Positions 31,664 through 44,000 of a DNA stretch of 64,000 nt are shown in pieces (position 1 is the first letter of the stretch; each line of letters begins with the position of its first letter). Under the pieces are notes generated by a model, which worked only from the letters and a program-made list of their open reading frames with translations, had not been told where the DNA came from and searched no databases. The translations under genes and the position numbers were made by a program. The DNA lies in NCBI RefSeq assembly GCF_040054535.1, contig NC_090796.1, positions 12,985,501 to 13,049,500 of the forward strand. Direction: 5' to 3'. This stretch comes from Antennarius striatus. Its lineage: Eukaryota; Chordata; Actinopteri; Lophiiformes; Antennariidae.

Positions 31664-32344
31664 ATGATGATGATACTGCTGGGTGAGATAAACGACCTCA
31701 TTCTCACGTCTGAGTCCAACTCTCAGGTGTGCATTGGAAACCACAGCATCATCATCATGAATAGAAGATTTTATGTTTGCAACTGCAATCTAAAATATTC
31801 AGTGTGAAAGTAATTTAAAATGTCATTACAGTTGCAGCAATGACAAAATTCAACTTTTAAAGTGGGGATAAACAAGTATTCCTGTCAAATATATTAACTT
31901 TTAAACAGGATCCTCATCTATAAAATCGACTTGAGATTCATTTTAATTGTAAAAAATGTCTTGAGCAGAAAAGATAAATGGTTATCCACACACACTTTCT
32001 TATTCATGCATTCTCTAAACAAGAGCTAACTCTGTCTCTCTACATATAAACATGCGTATAGGCTCCAAGGCTGTGATGAACTCTGCATGAGTTTTATTAA
32101 GGATGACAAACTCTCAGTCTGTGTGTTTGGTTTTGTCAACCCACCAGGGCCCTTGGACACGATCTTAACAAGCAGAATGATGGTGGGCATCACATGCTGT
32201 GTAGCCATACCAAAAGCACCGTCCAAATGGATGCTTCTTTTGTGATTCTGTCACGTCACTGTAATACTTCTTCTCCTCTGTTGTGATGTTAAACGAGTGA
32301 TGCTCAAAGTGGCTGTTCCATCCGGATGCAGATAAATGAAATAA

Positions 32345-32527
32345 TAACCTCCACCGAGGAGGTCATGTTTTGGTCTGGTTTGTCGGTTTGTCTACTTGTC
32401 AGCACGGATTAGCTGCTGTTCCAATTTTCATGAGACTTGGTGGAGGTGTGAAGCGTTGGCCAAGGAAAAACCCATGAATTTGGAGCGGATCCAAATCACA
32501 GAGTGGATAGAGAAATTATTTTTCATT
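32345..32527 (+). mobile_element. dispersed teleost repeat copy (class not resolved)
   Basis: The stretch starts CCTCCACCGAGGAGGTCATG, passes through a GTTTGTCGGTTTGTC-type run and a TTCATGAGACTTGGTGGAGG line, and ends with GGCCAAGGAAAAACCCAT and GAGCGGATCCAAATC. This block order is familiar from a high-copy interspersed element of fish genomes. I cannot name its family from sequence alone. Confidence 0.65.
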
Positions 32528-35500
32528 TTAACAGATAGGAGCTTCGAGAGAGCCGCTGAGACAGAATGAACTGGAGAGGGAGTGAAATGACAGAGCAGCA
32601 TTACTAAGCAGCCAGTCGGGGAAATAAACTGTTATTTTCTGATTGTGTAACAGCAGCTATATTTTTAGTTTGTGGCTTGACCTCACACCTGACACACTAG
32701 CTGCAAGTTACAGATGATGAAGAAGAAAAAACAGGCATGAACCACCATATCTTTAAATAATTCTAACTTTTGGAGCTCTATCTACACTAGTAATACGCGG
32801 ATCACAGTTATGTCTGCAGGCAGGATAGTTAATCCAAGGATTGGACGGGCAAGGTCATAAAAATTAACAAAGGGATTAATAACTGATGGGTTGTGTGTGG
32901 GTGAAATGTAGTTACACGATGTGCACATGTGTATGAGGCACAGCAGCTTAACTTAAAGGATTATTAAATCTCTTGATACATCAACAGTATTGGTCTAGTC
33001 CTAATGTTAATTAATGATGTGTGTTCTCATATGCATTCAAACAATCTCACACGTCATCCAGGTATTTAACTTGAGAGCACAGGGGCGTCCTGCTATTAGA
33101 TGCTCAGCTAAACCACAGCTGTCCAAAAAAGAAGCAAAAAGTTGAATTTTGCTTCATCTGAAGAGTTTTGCTTTCATCTTGTCGAGGTTATTCAGCTTTC
33201 AGAATTGCTGTGCAAATGCTTCGTGATTCTTGCGTTTGCAGAGTTGCATACCTTATTTGCTCCATCCCACTCCTGTGTTTGTTTGAAATGTTTTGGGCAG
33301 CGATCAAAGATATAATTTGTCATTAAGCATAGATTTATTGGGGTCACTGCTGGAGAGATTCCGTCTCTCATCTGTCGGGAGTATCGTGTCATCATCAATG
33401 CACTCAAGAAATAAATAAAGCTGATCGTGACAGATGAAAATAAGATTTAGATTTAAATGCTTGTCAGAAGTTAATGGCCAATTTACAGAAAGACAGTTTG
33501 AGGCATCAGCAGGGTTCCAAATGTGACACCAAAAATGATGAGATAGACTTACTAATCTGCTTTTTTTAAATTCAGCAATACCGTACGGATATATTGCAAA
33601 CAGCATCTTCCTGTATATGTATTTGTGTTGAACTATTTTGATATTAATGAGGTCATATAATGATGTACTTTGAGGGTTTTATGTAAGGATATGTTTCAGT
33701 GCCGTTACTCAGAACACTGAATAAGTCATCCTAACAGCATCAGCTTCAACTGTAATTCCCGTTTGCCTCTGAGAATTAATTCATTCCACAAACAAAAACA
33801 CTTTCTCTCTTCAGCCGAACTGCCAATGTTCTCAAGAAGATTGTCTCAGCAACCTTGCGTGTCACCCCAAACACACACACATATGCGCAGAAGCATCCTA
33901 TTTCAACACATTGCAGGACTTAACAACCTTCTTTAAGGTCAGCTGGCACAATGCATCTTTAGAAAACTGCAAAAACACAACAGACATTCATTGTGTGCAT
34001 GTGTGTGTGTGTGTCTCCGATTATGAATCATCAGTGATGACAAAGCCGAATCCAACCTACTGAAGCGTTCTCCTCTAAAGTGGGATGGCGCAATAAACAA
34101 AAGAAAACATTAAAAGCCTCCTGATGTCAGGTATATTACGCTGGATTGCAATTGTGTCCCTGGTAGAAATCGAATAATTTTCAAAGCACATCCAACTCGG
34201 AGAGCCCGTATCCTCATGAAAATTAAATCAGCGAGGTACTCTAACCTCACTTCAGAGCACATCATGTTTCAGAAAAGTGGCATCAGCAGCGCTCATCAGC
34301 ACATAACAAAGTACATTATACAACAACTTCAAGCATGCGGGAAATTGCTGTGATCCAATTTAAAGTGTGGAGGGAAAAACATTATTAATGAGGCCAGAAA
34401 TACTAAAAACAAGCCCAGGCCCATGAGATATGCTGCACAGCAGCACAATGGCTATGTGATTGGTGATTAGCAGTTAGGCTGAAGTCGAAATTCTCTTTCT
34501 TAAATTACCTACCTCGGACAGGATCCTCTGGGAACTCACAAGCGGGTTGGGCTGAACACTTCAAATACAGTGGTGTTAATCAACTGAAGTGTCGGGATGG
34601 TCATGATCCGCAGATGAACGGGAAACAAAAATTAGGGAGGTCTTAAAATAAACTTCTGACCCGTATACCCTGAAGCAGGACAAGTGGTTGACAGACTATA
34701 TAGCAGGGAGCTAATTATCAGGTCTGTCTGAGTGTTAAAGCGAAGACATTCATCAGGGATCTGAATGGAAATGCATGAGAGACTAAATGGTGGTTTGGGG
34801 TTGTTGTTGTTTTTTTTCAGGGACTGTGAGAGACGGTGAAGTTGAACTCAGCTGGACTTCAGCACCACGTCGCTGTTCACTCTCAGGACCCCTACAGGCC
34901 ATCTTTGGGGCATTAGCAGGCTGAAAGCCTTAAACATACCATGTGTGTGTTGCTTCAATATAATCTAAAATTTATTCCAAAACAGCGAAAAGGCTTGAGT
35001 TATTTAAACATTGCAGTACTTATCATCTTCCCTTAGCTTAGACCGTTCGCTCTGTAGATCTGGGGCTCCGTGTCATCCCCCCACCTTTGTTCAGACTAAA
35101 ATATCCTGATAAATATTTGGTAGATAGGTGATGGATGTTCATTATTCCCACAAGATGAATCCTAATGACTTTGCAATCCCCTGATCAAGCACAAAAGATC
35201 TTCACATGTTCAGTAAAATATCTCCATATCAGTGTAATACGTTAGCATGTTTCCAGATGATGTGATTTAAGTCTCTTACCACAAACAGGCTTATAGTCAA
35301 CAGATTTAGGTTTATCGCAACATGAAACTGCCAATCCTATGCTGTAAAAATGTTCCAGTTGTCCAAATACTGTATATATAAATTCATACCTTTGCATCAT
35401 CCTAATTTGCATGATTTGTTTATTAGCCTGCTATCAGGATAACCTATGATGGTGAACATAATTAATATTGTACCTGCTTTGCGTAACATAAAATAACAAT

Positions 35501-36251
35501 TATTCACAATAAACCCAAAATGAGGAGCATGAACTGTTGGAGTTTAACTGAATTTGTGTTTGTAGATAATAGATTACTGCAATGTAAGGATAATCTCTAT
35601 CAAATCAAAATAATTTAACAGGGGGTAGAACATACAGTTTGTATTCAGGTTAAATCCACTTACTTTTACAGCTCAGGAAAAACAGATATATTTCCAGAAA
35701 AATAAAAACTGGACTGTCTGTGTTTTTTGTTTTTTTTTATGTAGTACTGCAAGAAAAACAAAGTGTGGCTGTCGCCTATACAGTATTTCTATTACCAGTC
35801 CATCAGGCTGCTGTTTTCAATGGTATTCTGAATGGATCCTAGAGATCACCTCTTCTAACTCTCTGATACAAACACACACTGACAAAAGCAGGCCACAAAA
35901 CAGACAGATCTAGGCTACTTTTGCTGACCGCTTTCCATCAGCACTGAGCTGAAGTTGAAGGCTGCCTGCGGTCAGTGGATGGTTCCGTGGTGCTGATGCT
36001 GTCAAAGCATCGCGCCAGTGGCCACTTGGAGCTGGTGCGCACAATAAATAAACCCAGAGATTTTTATTTTTTTAATGTTACATCCTCACGTTTGGCCCTT
36101 TTTAACAAAAGAATACAATTAAAAACGAGGATACGATGGATAAATATGGCTGTAAGACGCACAGTTTGTCCTGTATCATCAGTACACACTGTAACAGCCG
36201 CATATAATACATGGCACGGGTTGTACAAAAAAAAAAAAGGGGGTAACTCAC

Positions 36252-36282
36252 GCGTTCCGGTCGATCGATCCTTGGATGTCAT
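36252..36282 (-). other. tbkbp1: upstream ORF in the tbkbp1 leader, split by the first intron
   Basis: The first ATG in the inferred leader (36282-36280, A at -3) opens MTSKDRSTGT. If exon 1 joins exon 2 at 17198, the junction codon is CGT (Arg) and the next is TGA (17196-17194). This makes an 11-residue uORF ending 11 bases before the main ATG. Such a uORF would be expected to lower translation of the main frame. Confidence 0.45.
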
Positions 36283-36480
36283 AGTTCTGGAGAGCGGGCA
36301 GGCGGGGGCAAAGCACCCCCCAATGAAGGAGCTTCTTTCACCGTGTGTCTAGTGTCCGGTAAAAGCCTTCTGGCCTCTGCTCCGGTTCTCGTCTGAGCTC
36401 CCGTTGCACGGACAAGCACGCCTCCTGGAGCTCCAGGACTGAGCGTCACAGCGCGCACCGTGGAGCTCCACTAGAGTAGG
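36252..36480 (-). other. tbkbp1: tbkbp1 inferred non-coding first exon (5' end approximate)
   Basis: A strong minus-strand donor (ACGC/GTGAGTTAC, exon end 36252) bounds a CpG-rich, GC-rich stretch next to the start of the AT-rich 19 kb intron. That is the expected look of a vertebrate first exon. No other minus-strand gene upstream could own it, so tbkbp1 is the natural partner. The upstream limit is a guess, and further non-coding exons are possible. Confidence 0.6.
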
Positions 36481-36600
36481 ATGATGATGATGTCGCGGGA
36501 ATACGAGCGTCAGTCTCTTCTTCTAACGAGATAATGCGGCTTGAGTACCCTGCGTTGTGAAAAGAAAGACACGTATTTATGAGCAAATTGCATTAAAAAA
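36440..36600 (-). promoter_or_regulatory. tbkbp1: probable tbkbp1 promoter region
   Basis: CpG-containing sequence (GCGCGCACCG, TCGCGGG, ACGAGCG, AACGAG) gives way to AT-rich sequence upstream of about 36560. No TATA box was identified with confidence. The region is placed by position relative to the inferred first exon. Confidence 0.4.
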
Positions 36601-37497
36601 ATCGTGCGTGGAATCTTATTTCGATGTCTCCTAGGAATTAAAAATGAGATGGCTCGGTTTCCTCAGTAAATGAACAAAAGCAGTGCACAAACAGGCTGAA
36701 GTGTATTTCTAGCTGAAGCACAATGCAAACAATATAACAGCTTGCATTTAAAGCCACATGGCTCCACCGATTGCTACATCCTTCATGGAAAAGCTCTTCA
36801 CACCTTACGTTTTCCAGACTGAGAAGAAAAGTGACTGCATGTGGCCAGAATTGGCCAAACTACCACTACTACCAAGTGTTAGGGAGTGAAAACAAATGAT
36901 TTACATATTGTTTGCTTGTTTTTCTATTTTCAACGTTTTCCCCCTAAAAAGGTGCCTTGATCACTGAATTTTCACATATTGACTGAGCAACTGTATATTT
37001 TAAATCTGATTTCTTTCTACATATGTCATGATTCGTACAAGGAGAGCTAGAATCCATATGCAGGGTAAAATGGGGTTTAGTTTACTTACAACAATAAACC
37101 AGTGAAAGTCACCTTTCGGGTCAAATTACAAGGTTTACAAGATAAGAACTGAAAATCACTACGAGGAGTAAAGTAAGAAACACAAAAAATGCCCCTCGAA
37201 GGGGAATACTCATGAAAGTTACGACAGAAATCCAGGAACAAACTCAAAACTGACAGACTAATAAAAAAATACAATCAGTTTTACAACAATTAACTACAGG
37301 CACTGGAAGCAGGAGAGCAGCTGGAGAACTTTTAACCTACAGGAAGCAAAAACACTTTTCTGGCACTCGGATTAGGCTGGTTTAAATAGCCAGCTGACTG
37401 TAAATAGAGACAGGTGTGACTCCTGATCCCGGCTAAGAAGGGAGAGAACGAGACAGGATCAGGAAAAAGCATCAGTGTAGGCATATTGCAATATATT
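36600..37497. other. intergenic stretch upstream of tbkbp1
   Basis: AT-rich sequence. Nothing recognisable was seen before the SINE at 37498. Confidence 0.7.
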
Positions 37498-37773
37498 TGG
37501 GAGCTTATCCCAGTGGACTACGGGTGAGAGGGAGGGGACATTCCCAGCGCATCGCCAGGGCACCACAGAATCACCTCCTGAGACAAACAACCACTTACAT
37601 AAATGTATGGACAGTTTAGACTGATCAGTTTGCCTAAATTGCATGTTTTTGGAGATGGGAATCCGGAGAGAACCCATGCAGACACGGGGAGAACAAACAA
37701 ACTCTGCACAGAAAAGATTCGAACCTGGAACCTTCTTGCCTCTCAGGGCTACCCACTGCACCACCATGCCACC
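37498..37773 (-). mobile_element. tRNA-derived SINE, minus orientation
   Basis: Read on the minus strand it begins GGTGGCATGGTGGTGCAGTG (tRNA-like A-box area). It continues AAGAAGGTTCCAGGTTCGAATC (B-box GGTTCGAATC at 37725-37716), then the TTCTCCCCGTGTCTGCATGG line, and ends near CACTGGGATAAGCTCCC. This block order is the classic high-copy fish tRNA-SINE-like element. Open frames through it are chance. Confidence 0.85.
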
Positions 37774-38274
37774 TTATATACAATACATATTATTTTGTTG
37801 TTGCCATTGTTTCTCATATTGTTCATGATTAGTGTGAAATAGCAAAATTAGGATGTAATTCAGGATATGGACTTCATTTAAATACATTTAAATACTTTGA
37901 GATGTAGCTGAGTAGGAATACTGTATATTGAAAATACTGAATAAGTATAAGTACAAGTACAGTGCTTCAAAATTAAAGGCTGTATTTTGGGAACAGGACT
38001 TGAGTGGTGTGATTTTCCAGACAGGGTTCTTTTGTGATCTTGTCATAAGTAAAAAGTAGACTTCACCCATCCCATCAACCTGTAGTCGTAACATCACAAG
38101 CATCAACGGGTGAGTTGAAAGTGGCACAGAAACAACTCTACAAGAAGTGGAATCAGTTTGGAGCAATCAAGTCATTTTTTTGACTTCAGTGATGTCTGAC
38201 AAGAGAAACTGAGAACAACTCTATCTTGAGGTCTGTTACATTAAACTGAAAATGGACAGAACAGATCTTTAAAG

Positions 38275-38445
38275 CAGGTTTTTTGATGTTGGACTATCTC
38301 TTCTTAGTGCTGTCGTCTTATCCTTCTATGGTGTGATCCTCACTGCTGTATTGTGTCTTAAATGTCTTATCTGTAAGTCTGGTGAGCCAAAGATGAATTT
38401 CCACCCCGGTGGACAATAAAGATTAATTATTATTATTATTTAAAA
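38275..38445 (+). mobile_element. LINE 3' tail-like fragment with ATT-rich end
   Basis: The stretch runs to GAATTTCCACCCCGGTGGAC followed by AATAAAGATTAATTATTATT. A 'tttcc...gg..caataaag' motif with a short-unit tail is typical of L2/Rex-type fish LINE 3' ends. No reverse transcriptase frame remains. Confidence 0.5.
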
Positions 38446-40780
38446 CAACTGAGATTTAATGTATTGACAAGATAGAAGCTGATTAGATGTTGACCTTGAA
38501 ACAAAAACAGGATGGAGAAGAAAGCACTGTATTTTTCTCTATTGTTTTAGCATTTCTGTGTGGGCAGAGATCTTTATGGAAGAAGCCTTAAGCGTTCCCA
38601 GTGCCTAACAGGTATTGAACGCATCATGACCTCAGTCATAAACTAATCAACATTAAAACGTTTCTTGAAGCAGACTTTTTACATTAAAGCCCCTGCAGGT
38701 CTGTACCAAAGTTTTCCTTTTACTTTCTCTTTACTTTGTCTTGTAACTTTTTTTCATTTTATCCATGCAGCTCTTGTAGAACATGATTGTAATGATAATT
38801 TAAGTCTTAATTTGTATGCTAGATTATTTACACTGCATGACTGAATCACAGCCTTCATCAGTTTTATCTTACATAGAAAAGAAACAAGCTGCTAATATTA
38901 GTATGATTACAGAGGCTAAATATACTGTATGAACCATCAGTGGGTTTGATTAATTATACAATATAGTATATATTTGTATTTTGAAAAAGAGGTTTGGAGC
39001 AAGAAGATGCTGATTCAACCCTTTGTTTGGATAAAATGACACCTATGTTTTTGTATGTAAATGAGGTCTCTATTGGAGGTAAATCCAGTTCTGCCAAATC
39101 CTCGATCAACTGTCTGCAGTGAGAGGAAATTTCCACTGGAGTTGCCATGATCCAGTTTCACCCTAATGTATGTCCAAACTTTTCACTGATTCAACATGCT
39201 GGGCTGTTTGTAGCCAGTGGGGTATAGGAGCTGACTCGGGGCAGGAATGTGGGCTGACCGGGAGCGGAAAAGTACTGGGGGGAAGCAAACAACGACCCCC
39301 TACACCCACCCTCAGACTAGACGAGCACAACACACAAAATGTATTCCCAGGACCAGAGACAAAACAAAAAGAGTCAAGCTTACATTTATGACCTGGAATG
39401 ATTCATAATATGACGTTGACTAATGAGAACAATTCATTGTGACAGCTCTTCAACACTGATAACCACTAATTTTCCATGTTGAAAAGTCAAGAGAAACTGG
39501 CCTAAGGGATGCAATTTGGAGCTAATTTGACTGGTAAACATGCTCTTGAAACCGGTTTTATACGTCAATGTTCCAGAGAATTGAACTCACAGGAATAATT
39601 TTTACTTGAAGTAAAACAAGAATTTATGTATCTTGTCAGCTTGTAGGTAACTTAAAAACCATCCTTACATTACTATCCTGTCTTGAATTGTGAACAATCA
39701 TAGACTTACAGGAAATGCAGTGCACGGAAAACAACGTACCGTCCGCCTGAGCAGTATTCTATAAAAAGAAATTTCACAATGTACCATTTAAGTTCTGAGA
39801 AAGATTACATTTGAATGTTTGTATTCTTAGAAAGAAAGAAAGGATAGTTTTTATCACAAGCTTTCTGATGGTAGGAGATAAAAATATCTTTTTAATTGTC
39901 AAAAGTATTCTACATTCCATTGCATGTAGCTGATATTGTATACAACAATGACTAAAAAGCAAAAAAAAACAACCACAACAAAAAACAACTTGTAACAACA
40001 ATAGGATTTATTGTTGCTCCTGTTTTAATATTGTTATGCAAAGATCAGCATATTACTTCTGAGAGTGGACAAGCCGGTTCAAATAATCATTGATATTGTG
40101 TGTGCATCACAGTGCAGAATCACATTCAGGATTTTATTGCTTCCCATTTGCAGCTACAAAAAAAATTGTTGTTTTGTTATGGATGCAGGACAGGACGGCC
40201 TCATCAGGGCAGTCCCCACTGTACTGATACAACTGCTGCTTACGTAATGAGATATTTGGAGTGGACACTGTGATCCCTGATAAGGGCATTTCCATTCAAA
40301 AACATGTGGCAGGCTTCCAGAGAATTAGTAGAGCATGAACTTCAGTCTATCAGGATATGAGGTTGGAAACAAGGGATGTCTGTCTAGACCAGAGGTGAAT
40401 GGCATTCCCTATGTTTACTTCCAACTTGAACTTATGAGAAGGAAAGTGAGTCCTAAAAATATTTGCCCTTTAATAAAATAAATAAAAATATATAAACCTA
40501 TTTCATTGTAAATAATATGTGTGAATTCTGGTACTAGAATTACTACCCCATCAAGTGTAACATCAGAGATTTGGTTGAAGGGACGAAATCTTTTGCACCA
40601 TATTGTTCAGGTCGTACACATTATTTAAATTATTTAAAGCAAGAGTACCCCTAGAATATTGAAACACAAACAACTGGATTTCTATTCAGGATAAAAGTCC
40701 AGTTGAATTAGTTTCAAGGCTCTTAGAGGAAAATTAAAGAAGAAACTCTGTCAAAAATTCCAGAGTAGAGCATCCTAACT
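38446..40780. other. intergenic stretch between tbkbp1 and pdk2
   Basis: AT-rich sequence. A 64-codon minus-strand frame at 39148-38954 starts MATPVEISSHCRQLIEDLAE but matches no family I know and has no visible splice or promoter context. Nothing else was seen. Confidence 0.65.
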
Positions 40781-40959
40781 ACACCCGCCTCCGGTGATTC
40801 TGATTGGTCAGTTTGAGAAGTAAATAACAATTCAAGTTCACTCATTGGCTGGAGCTCAATACGCTTCCACTGTTCCCGCCCCTGTCCTCACAAGACAGAG
40901 CAATAACAGGTTCGCTGTCAGAGGGTTCTATTGAGTGTTCAGGCTTAGCTATCGCAATA
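40780..40959 (+). promoter_or_regulatory. pdk2: pdk2 promoter and 5' UTR with paired inverted CCAAT boxes
   Basis: Two ATTGG motifs (inverted CCAAT) sit at 40803-40807 and 40844-40848, 41 bases apart, in a locally GC-richer stretch upstream of the ATG at 40960. Such pairs are typical NF-Y sites in TATA-less promoters. The transcription start was not located. Confidence 0.55.
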
Positions 40960-41077
40960 ATGAAGTTCGTGCGTTTTATAATGAAAAACACCGCCTTGGC
41001 CAGTGTGCCTAAGCATATTGAACATTTTTCTAAATTTTCTCCTTCACCACTTTCCATGAAGCAATTTCTGGACTTCG
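40960..41077 (+). CDS. pdk2: pdk2 coding exon 1, residues 1-39 plus one base
   Basis: The ATG sits in the context ATAATGA. The exon encodes a short targeting-like start and then [20 protein letters not shown]. The donor is G/GTGAGT. Family members share this exon end at DFG. Confidence 0.93.
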
Positions 41078-44000
41078 GTGAGTACTGATCCTCGTTCAGT
41101 TCAATGAACCAGAGCTAGTTATCTAGTTAGAGGCTACTTGACCTTCAAATGTGATCAGAAATCTAGATAATGTTCAGTTTATTTGTGTAAAACTGGCCAC
41201 CATCTGCTCCTTAAGGACTGCTGGTGGGTTGTTGCCCTTCGGGTCGCTGTGCAGAACGTTGCATCAGATCTGTTGAAAGCTTGTGCTGCGCGATTCGGGC
41301 CCTAGAAAGAAAACCAATATTCCATTGATTACTGCTTAGCAGTAATCAATAGCAGTGCTATTAAAATTAACTTACATGTAAGATCGTGTAAAATCTATTG
41401 AGAAGTTTGCAAATCTGCTGGAATGCAAACTGTCCAGGAACTTACTGACAGTTGTGGTTCCAAGTCATAGTCATATTTCATATTGTATTAATGTCATTAT
41501 GCGTATTTATTAATATTGTAATAATGATGTTATAGCTTGTGTCTTCCAAACATCGGTTCAAATGCTACTACTGATCTAGTAGGATCAATAATTTAATGTG
41601 ATCAATGGTCAGCTTTTTCGCCAAACAAGTCACCCATAAGTTTACCTAAGCTTCCTTAACTATTCGTTTTTTGTGTGTTTTTTTTTTTTATTAAGGTTCC
41701 ATCAATGCCTGTGAAAAGACATCGTTTGTCTTTCTGAGACAGGAGCTTCCTGTAAGGCTCTCAAACATTATGAAAGAAATCAACCTTTTGCCAGACAAGC
41801 TTCTAACAACCCCGTCTGTGAAAATGGTGCAGAGTTGGTAAGTCAGAAAAAGAGCACGGATTCATGAATAATGTATTGAAAGCCTATTGTGTCACTGTCA
41901 CAGCACTATACAGTGTGTATGTAGAAAAGCAGCCTCGGTAAACACTGAACTGAAGTTGCCCTGCTCTGGGGGGGGGGGGTTTCCTGCTCTGAACTTTACC
42001 CCAGTTTCTTGTCACGTCACGTGATCATGTTTTCTAGAAGGTCTGGCTCTCCTTTGTGAGGAAAACAACACGACTACATGAAGCTGGTCAAATAAGACCA
42101 GCTTTTTTTAAAATTTATTTTAATTGTTTTTATTTTTAAGCTTTTTTCCTTTCTTTTTTCTTGTCAGGTACGTCCAGAGCTTAATGGAGATCCTTGAGTT
42201 TCTTGACAAGAATCCTGATGATCACAAACTTCTGGAGGAGTAAGTTCATACTTTTCCTGGAAAAAAGTCAGATCTGATTTTCTTATAGCAAAAGACATAA
42301 GTACATCTAAGATTTACCTAAATAATCAAAACAAATGCTACAAAACCTTGTAATATATGTTCAGATCATGAATTCTACACAATTAATAACAATTATGTCC
42401 TTTCTTCCCAGATTTGTTGACACCCTTATTACCATCAGAAACAGACACAATGATGTTGTGCCGACTATGGCTCAGGGTATCATAGAATACAAAAATGCTT
42501 TCCCCCAGGACCCAGTAACCAACCAGAATATACAGTATTTCTTGGACCGCTTCTACATGAGCCGAATCTCCATACGAATGCTCATCAACCAGCATAGTGA
42601 GTAACTTTCAATGTTCAATGTCAAAATTCACTTTGCTTATCATTATGGCGCATTTCATCTGGTTTGTGTGGACATGCTAATCTAGAATTCATGTTGCATA
42701 GCACAGTGCCTCACACGCCTTCTTTTGCACAATCCTGCAGTGTTAGTATACATTCCACGCACCAGCTTCAACTTGTTTGTTTTTTTATTTCAAATTGAAT
42801 GAAGACTGAATTAATTTTTTAAAGGAGCACGTGATAAAAACCATGATAGATCGGAAGATTGCTGAACTTGATAAGATCATAGCCCAGATTCAGTCACACT
42901 TTCCATATGAAATGGAAAGTGTCAAAACAAGCTGCTCACTTTCACTAGTGCTTGACAACCCAGAGGGAAATATCAGTCCTTAATCCTTTTACATGTAATT
43001 GAGAAGTCTTTATATTTACACTGCAGTGTTAGATTAATTCTGTCAGAATGGGAAACCTGTACTTGATATGTTTACAGATAATATTCTTCATTTGTGTTAT
43101 TTTCTTTTGTGCAGCTCTCATTTTTGATGGCACTACCAACCCCGTCCACCCAAATACCATAGGGAGCATTGACCCTCATTGTCAAGTTGGAGATGTAGTC
43201 CAGGGTCAGTATGGTTGAAATGACATACTGTGGATGAGCCTTACACGTGTTAAGAAAATAATCTTATCTTTGTATCGTATTGATATACTCTGACCCTTTT
43301 TGTTCAGACGCCTTCCAAAGTGCCAAGATGCTGTGTGACCAGTACTACCTCCGCTCTCCCGATCTGATGCTCCAGGAGATGAGCAGTAAGTATGAATCAG
43401 TCTGGCAGGTGAAATGCTAACACGACTGTAGACACAGTGTGAATGTTAGAGTGCAAAACACTCGGCCAGATGTACCTGACAGGCCTGTAATTGTATCACT
43501 GAAGCTGAAGTGGGCCACTCTGTCTACATCAGACAATATTGACACAGACCTCTTAAAAACCTAACCAGAGCAGGGTAATGATGGGAAATATCCATGAGCG
43601 GTGAGGATGATGCATTTCAGGTGAAGTGCGTGGAAATTAAGAAGCACTGTTATTTGTCACCCCCTTTGCAGAAAAGAAGAACCTTCCATTGAGCATTGTC
43701 TACGTACCCTCCCACCTATATCACATGCTGTTTGAGCTCTTTAAGGTATGACGCATGTTGGATGACAACCCTAAAAATAAAGATGGAATTATTTTAAATG
43801 CTGGATTGATGACAACTATTGTCATGTTTTGTTTTCTCTTATGCAGAATGCTATGAGAGCCACCATTGAGACCCACGAGAACAAGAATGACCTGCCTCCC
43901 ATTCAGGTCTTGGTGTCTCTTGGAGGCGAGGACATGTCAATCAAAGTGGGTTGAAAATGACTCTGTTCTTTTTGCCACCCTTAAGTAATGATGTATTTAT

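Noticed and set aside
37716..37728. tRNA-like B box, considered as a tRNA gene
   Set aside because: The surrounding sequence does not fold as a tRNA cloverleaf and matches the SINE head instead.
37459..37767. 102-codon minus-strand frame
   Set aside because: It runs through the tRNA-derived SINE and has no protein meaning.
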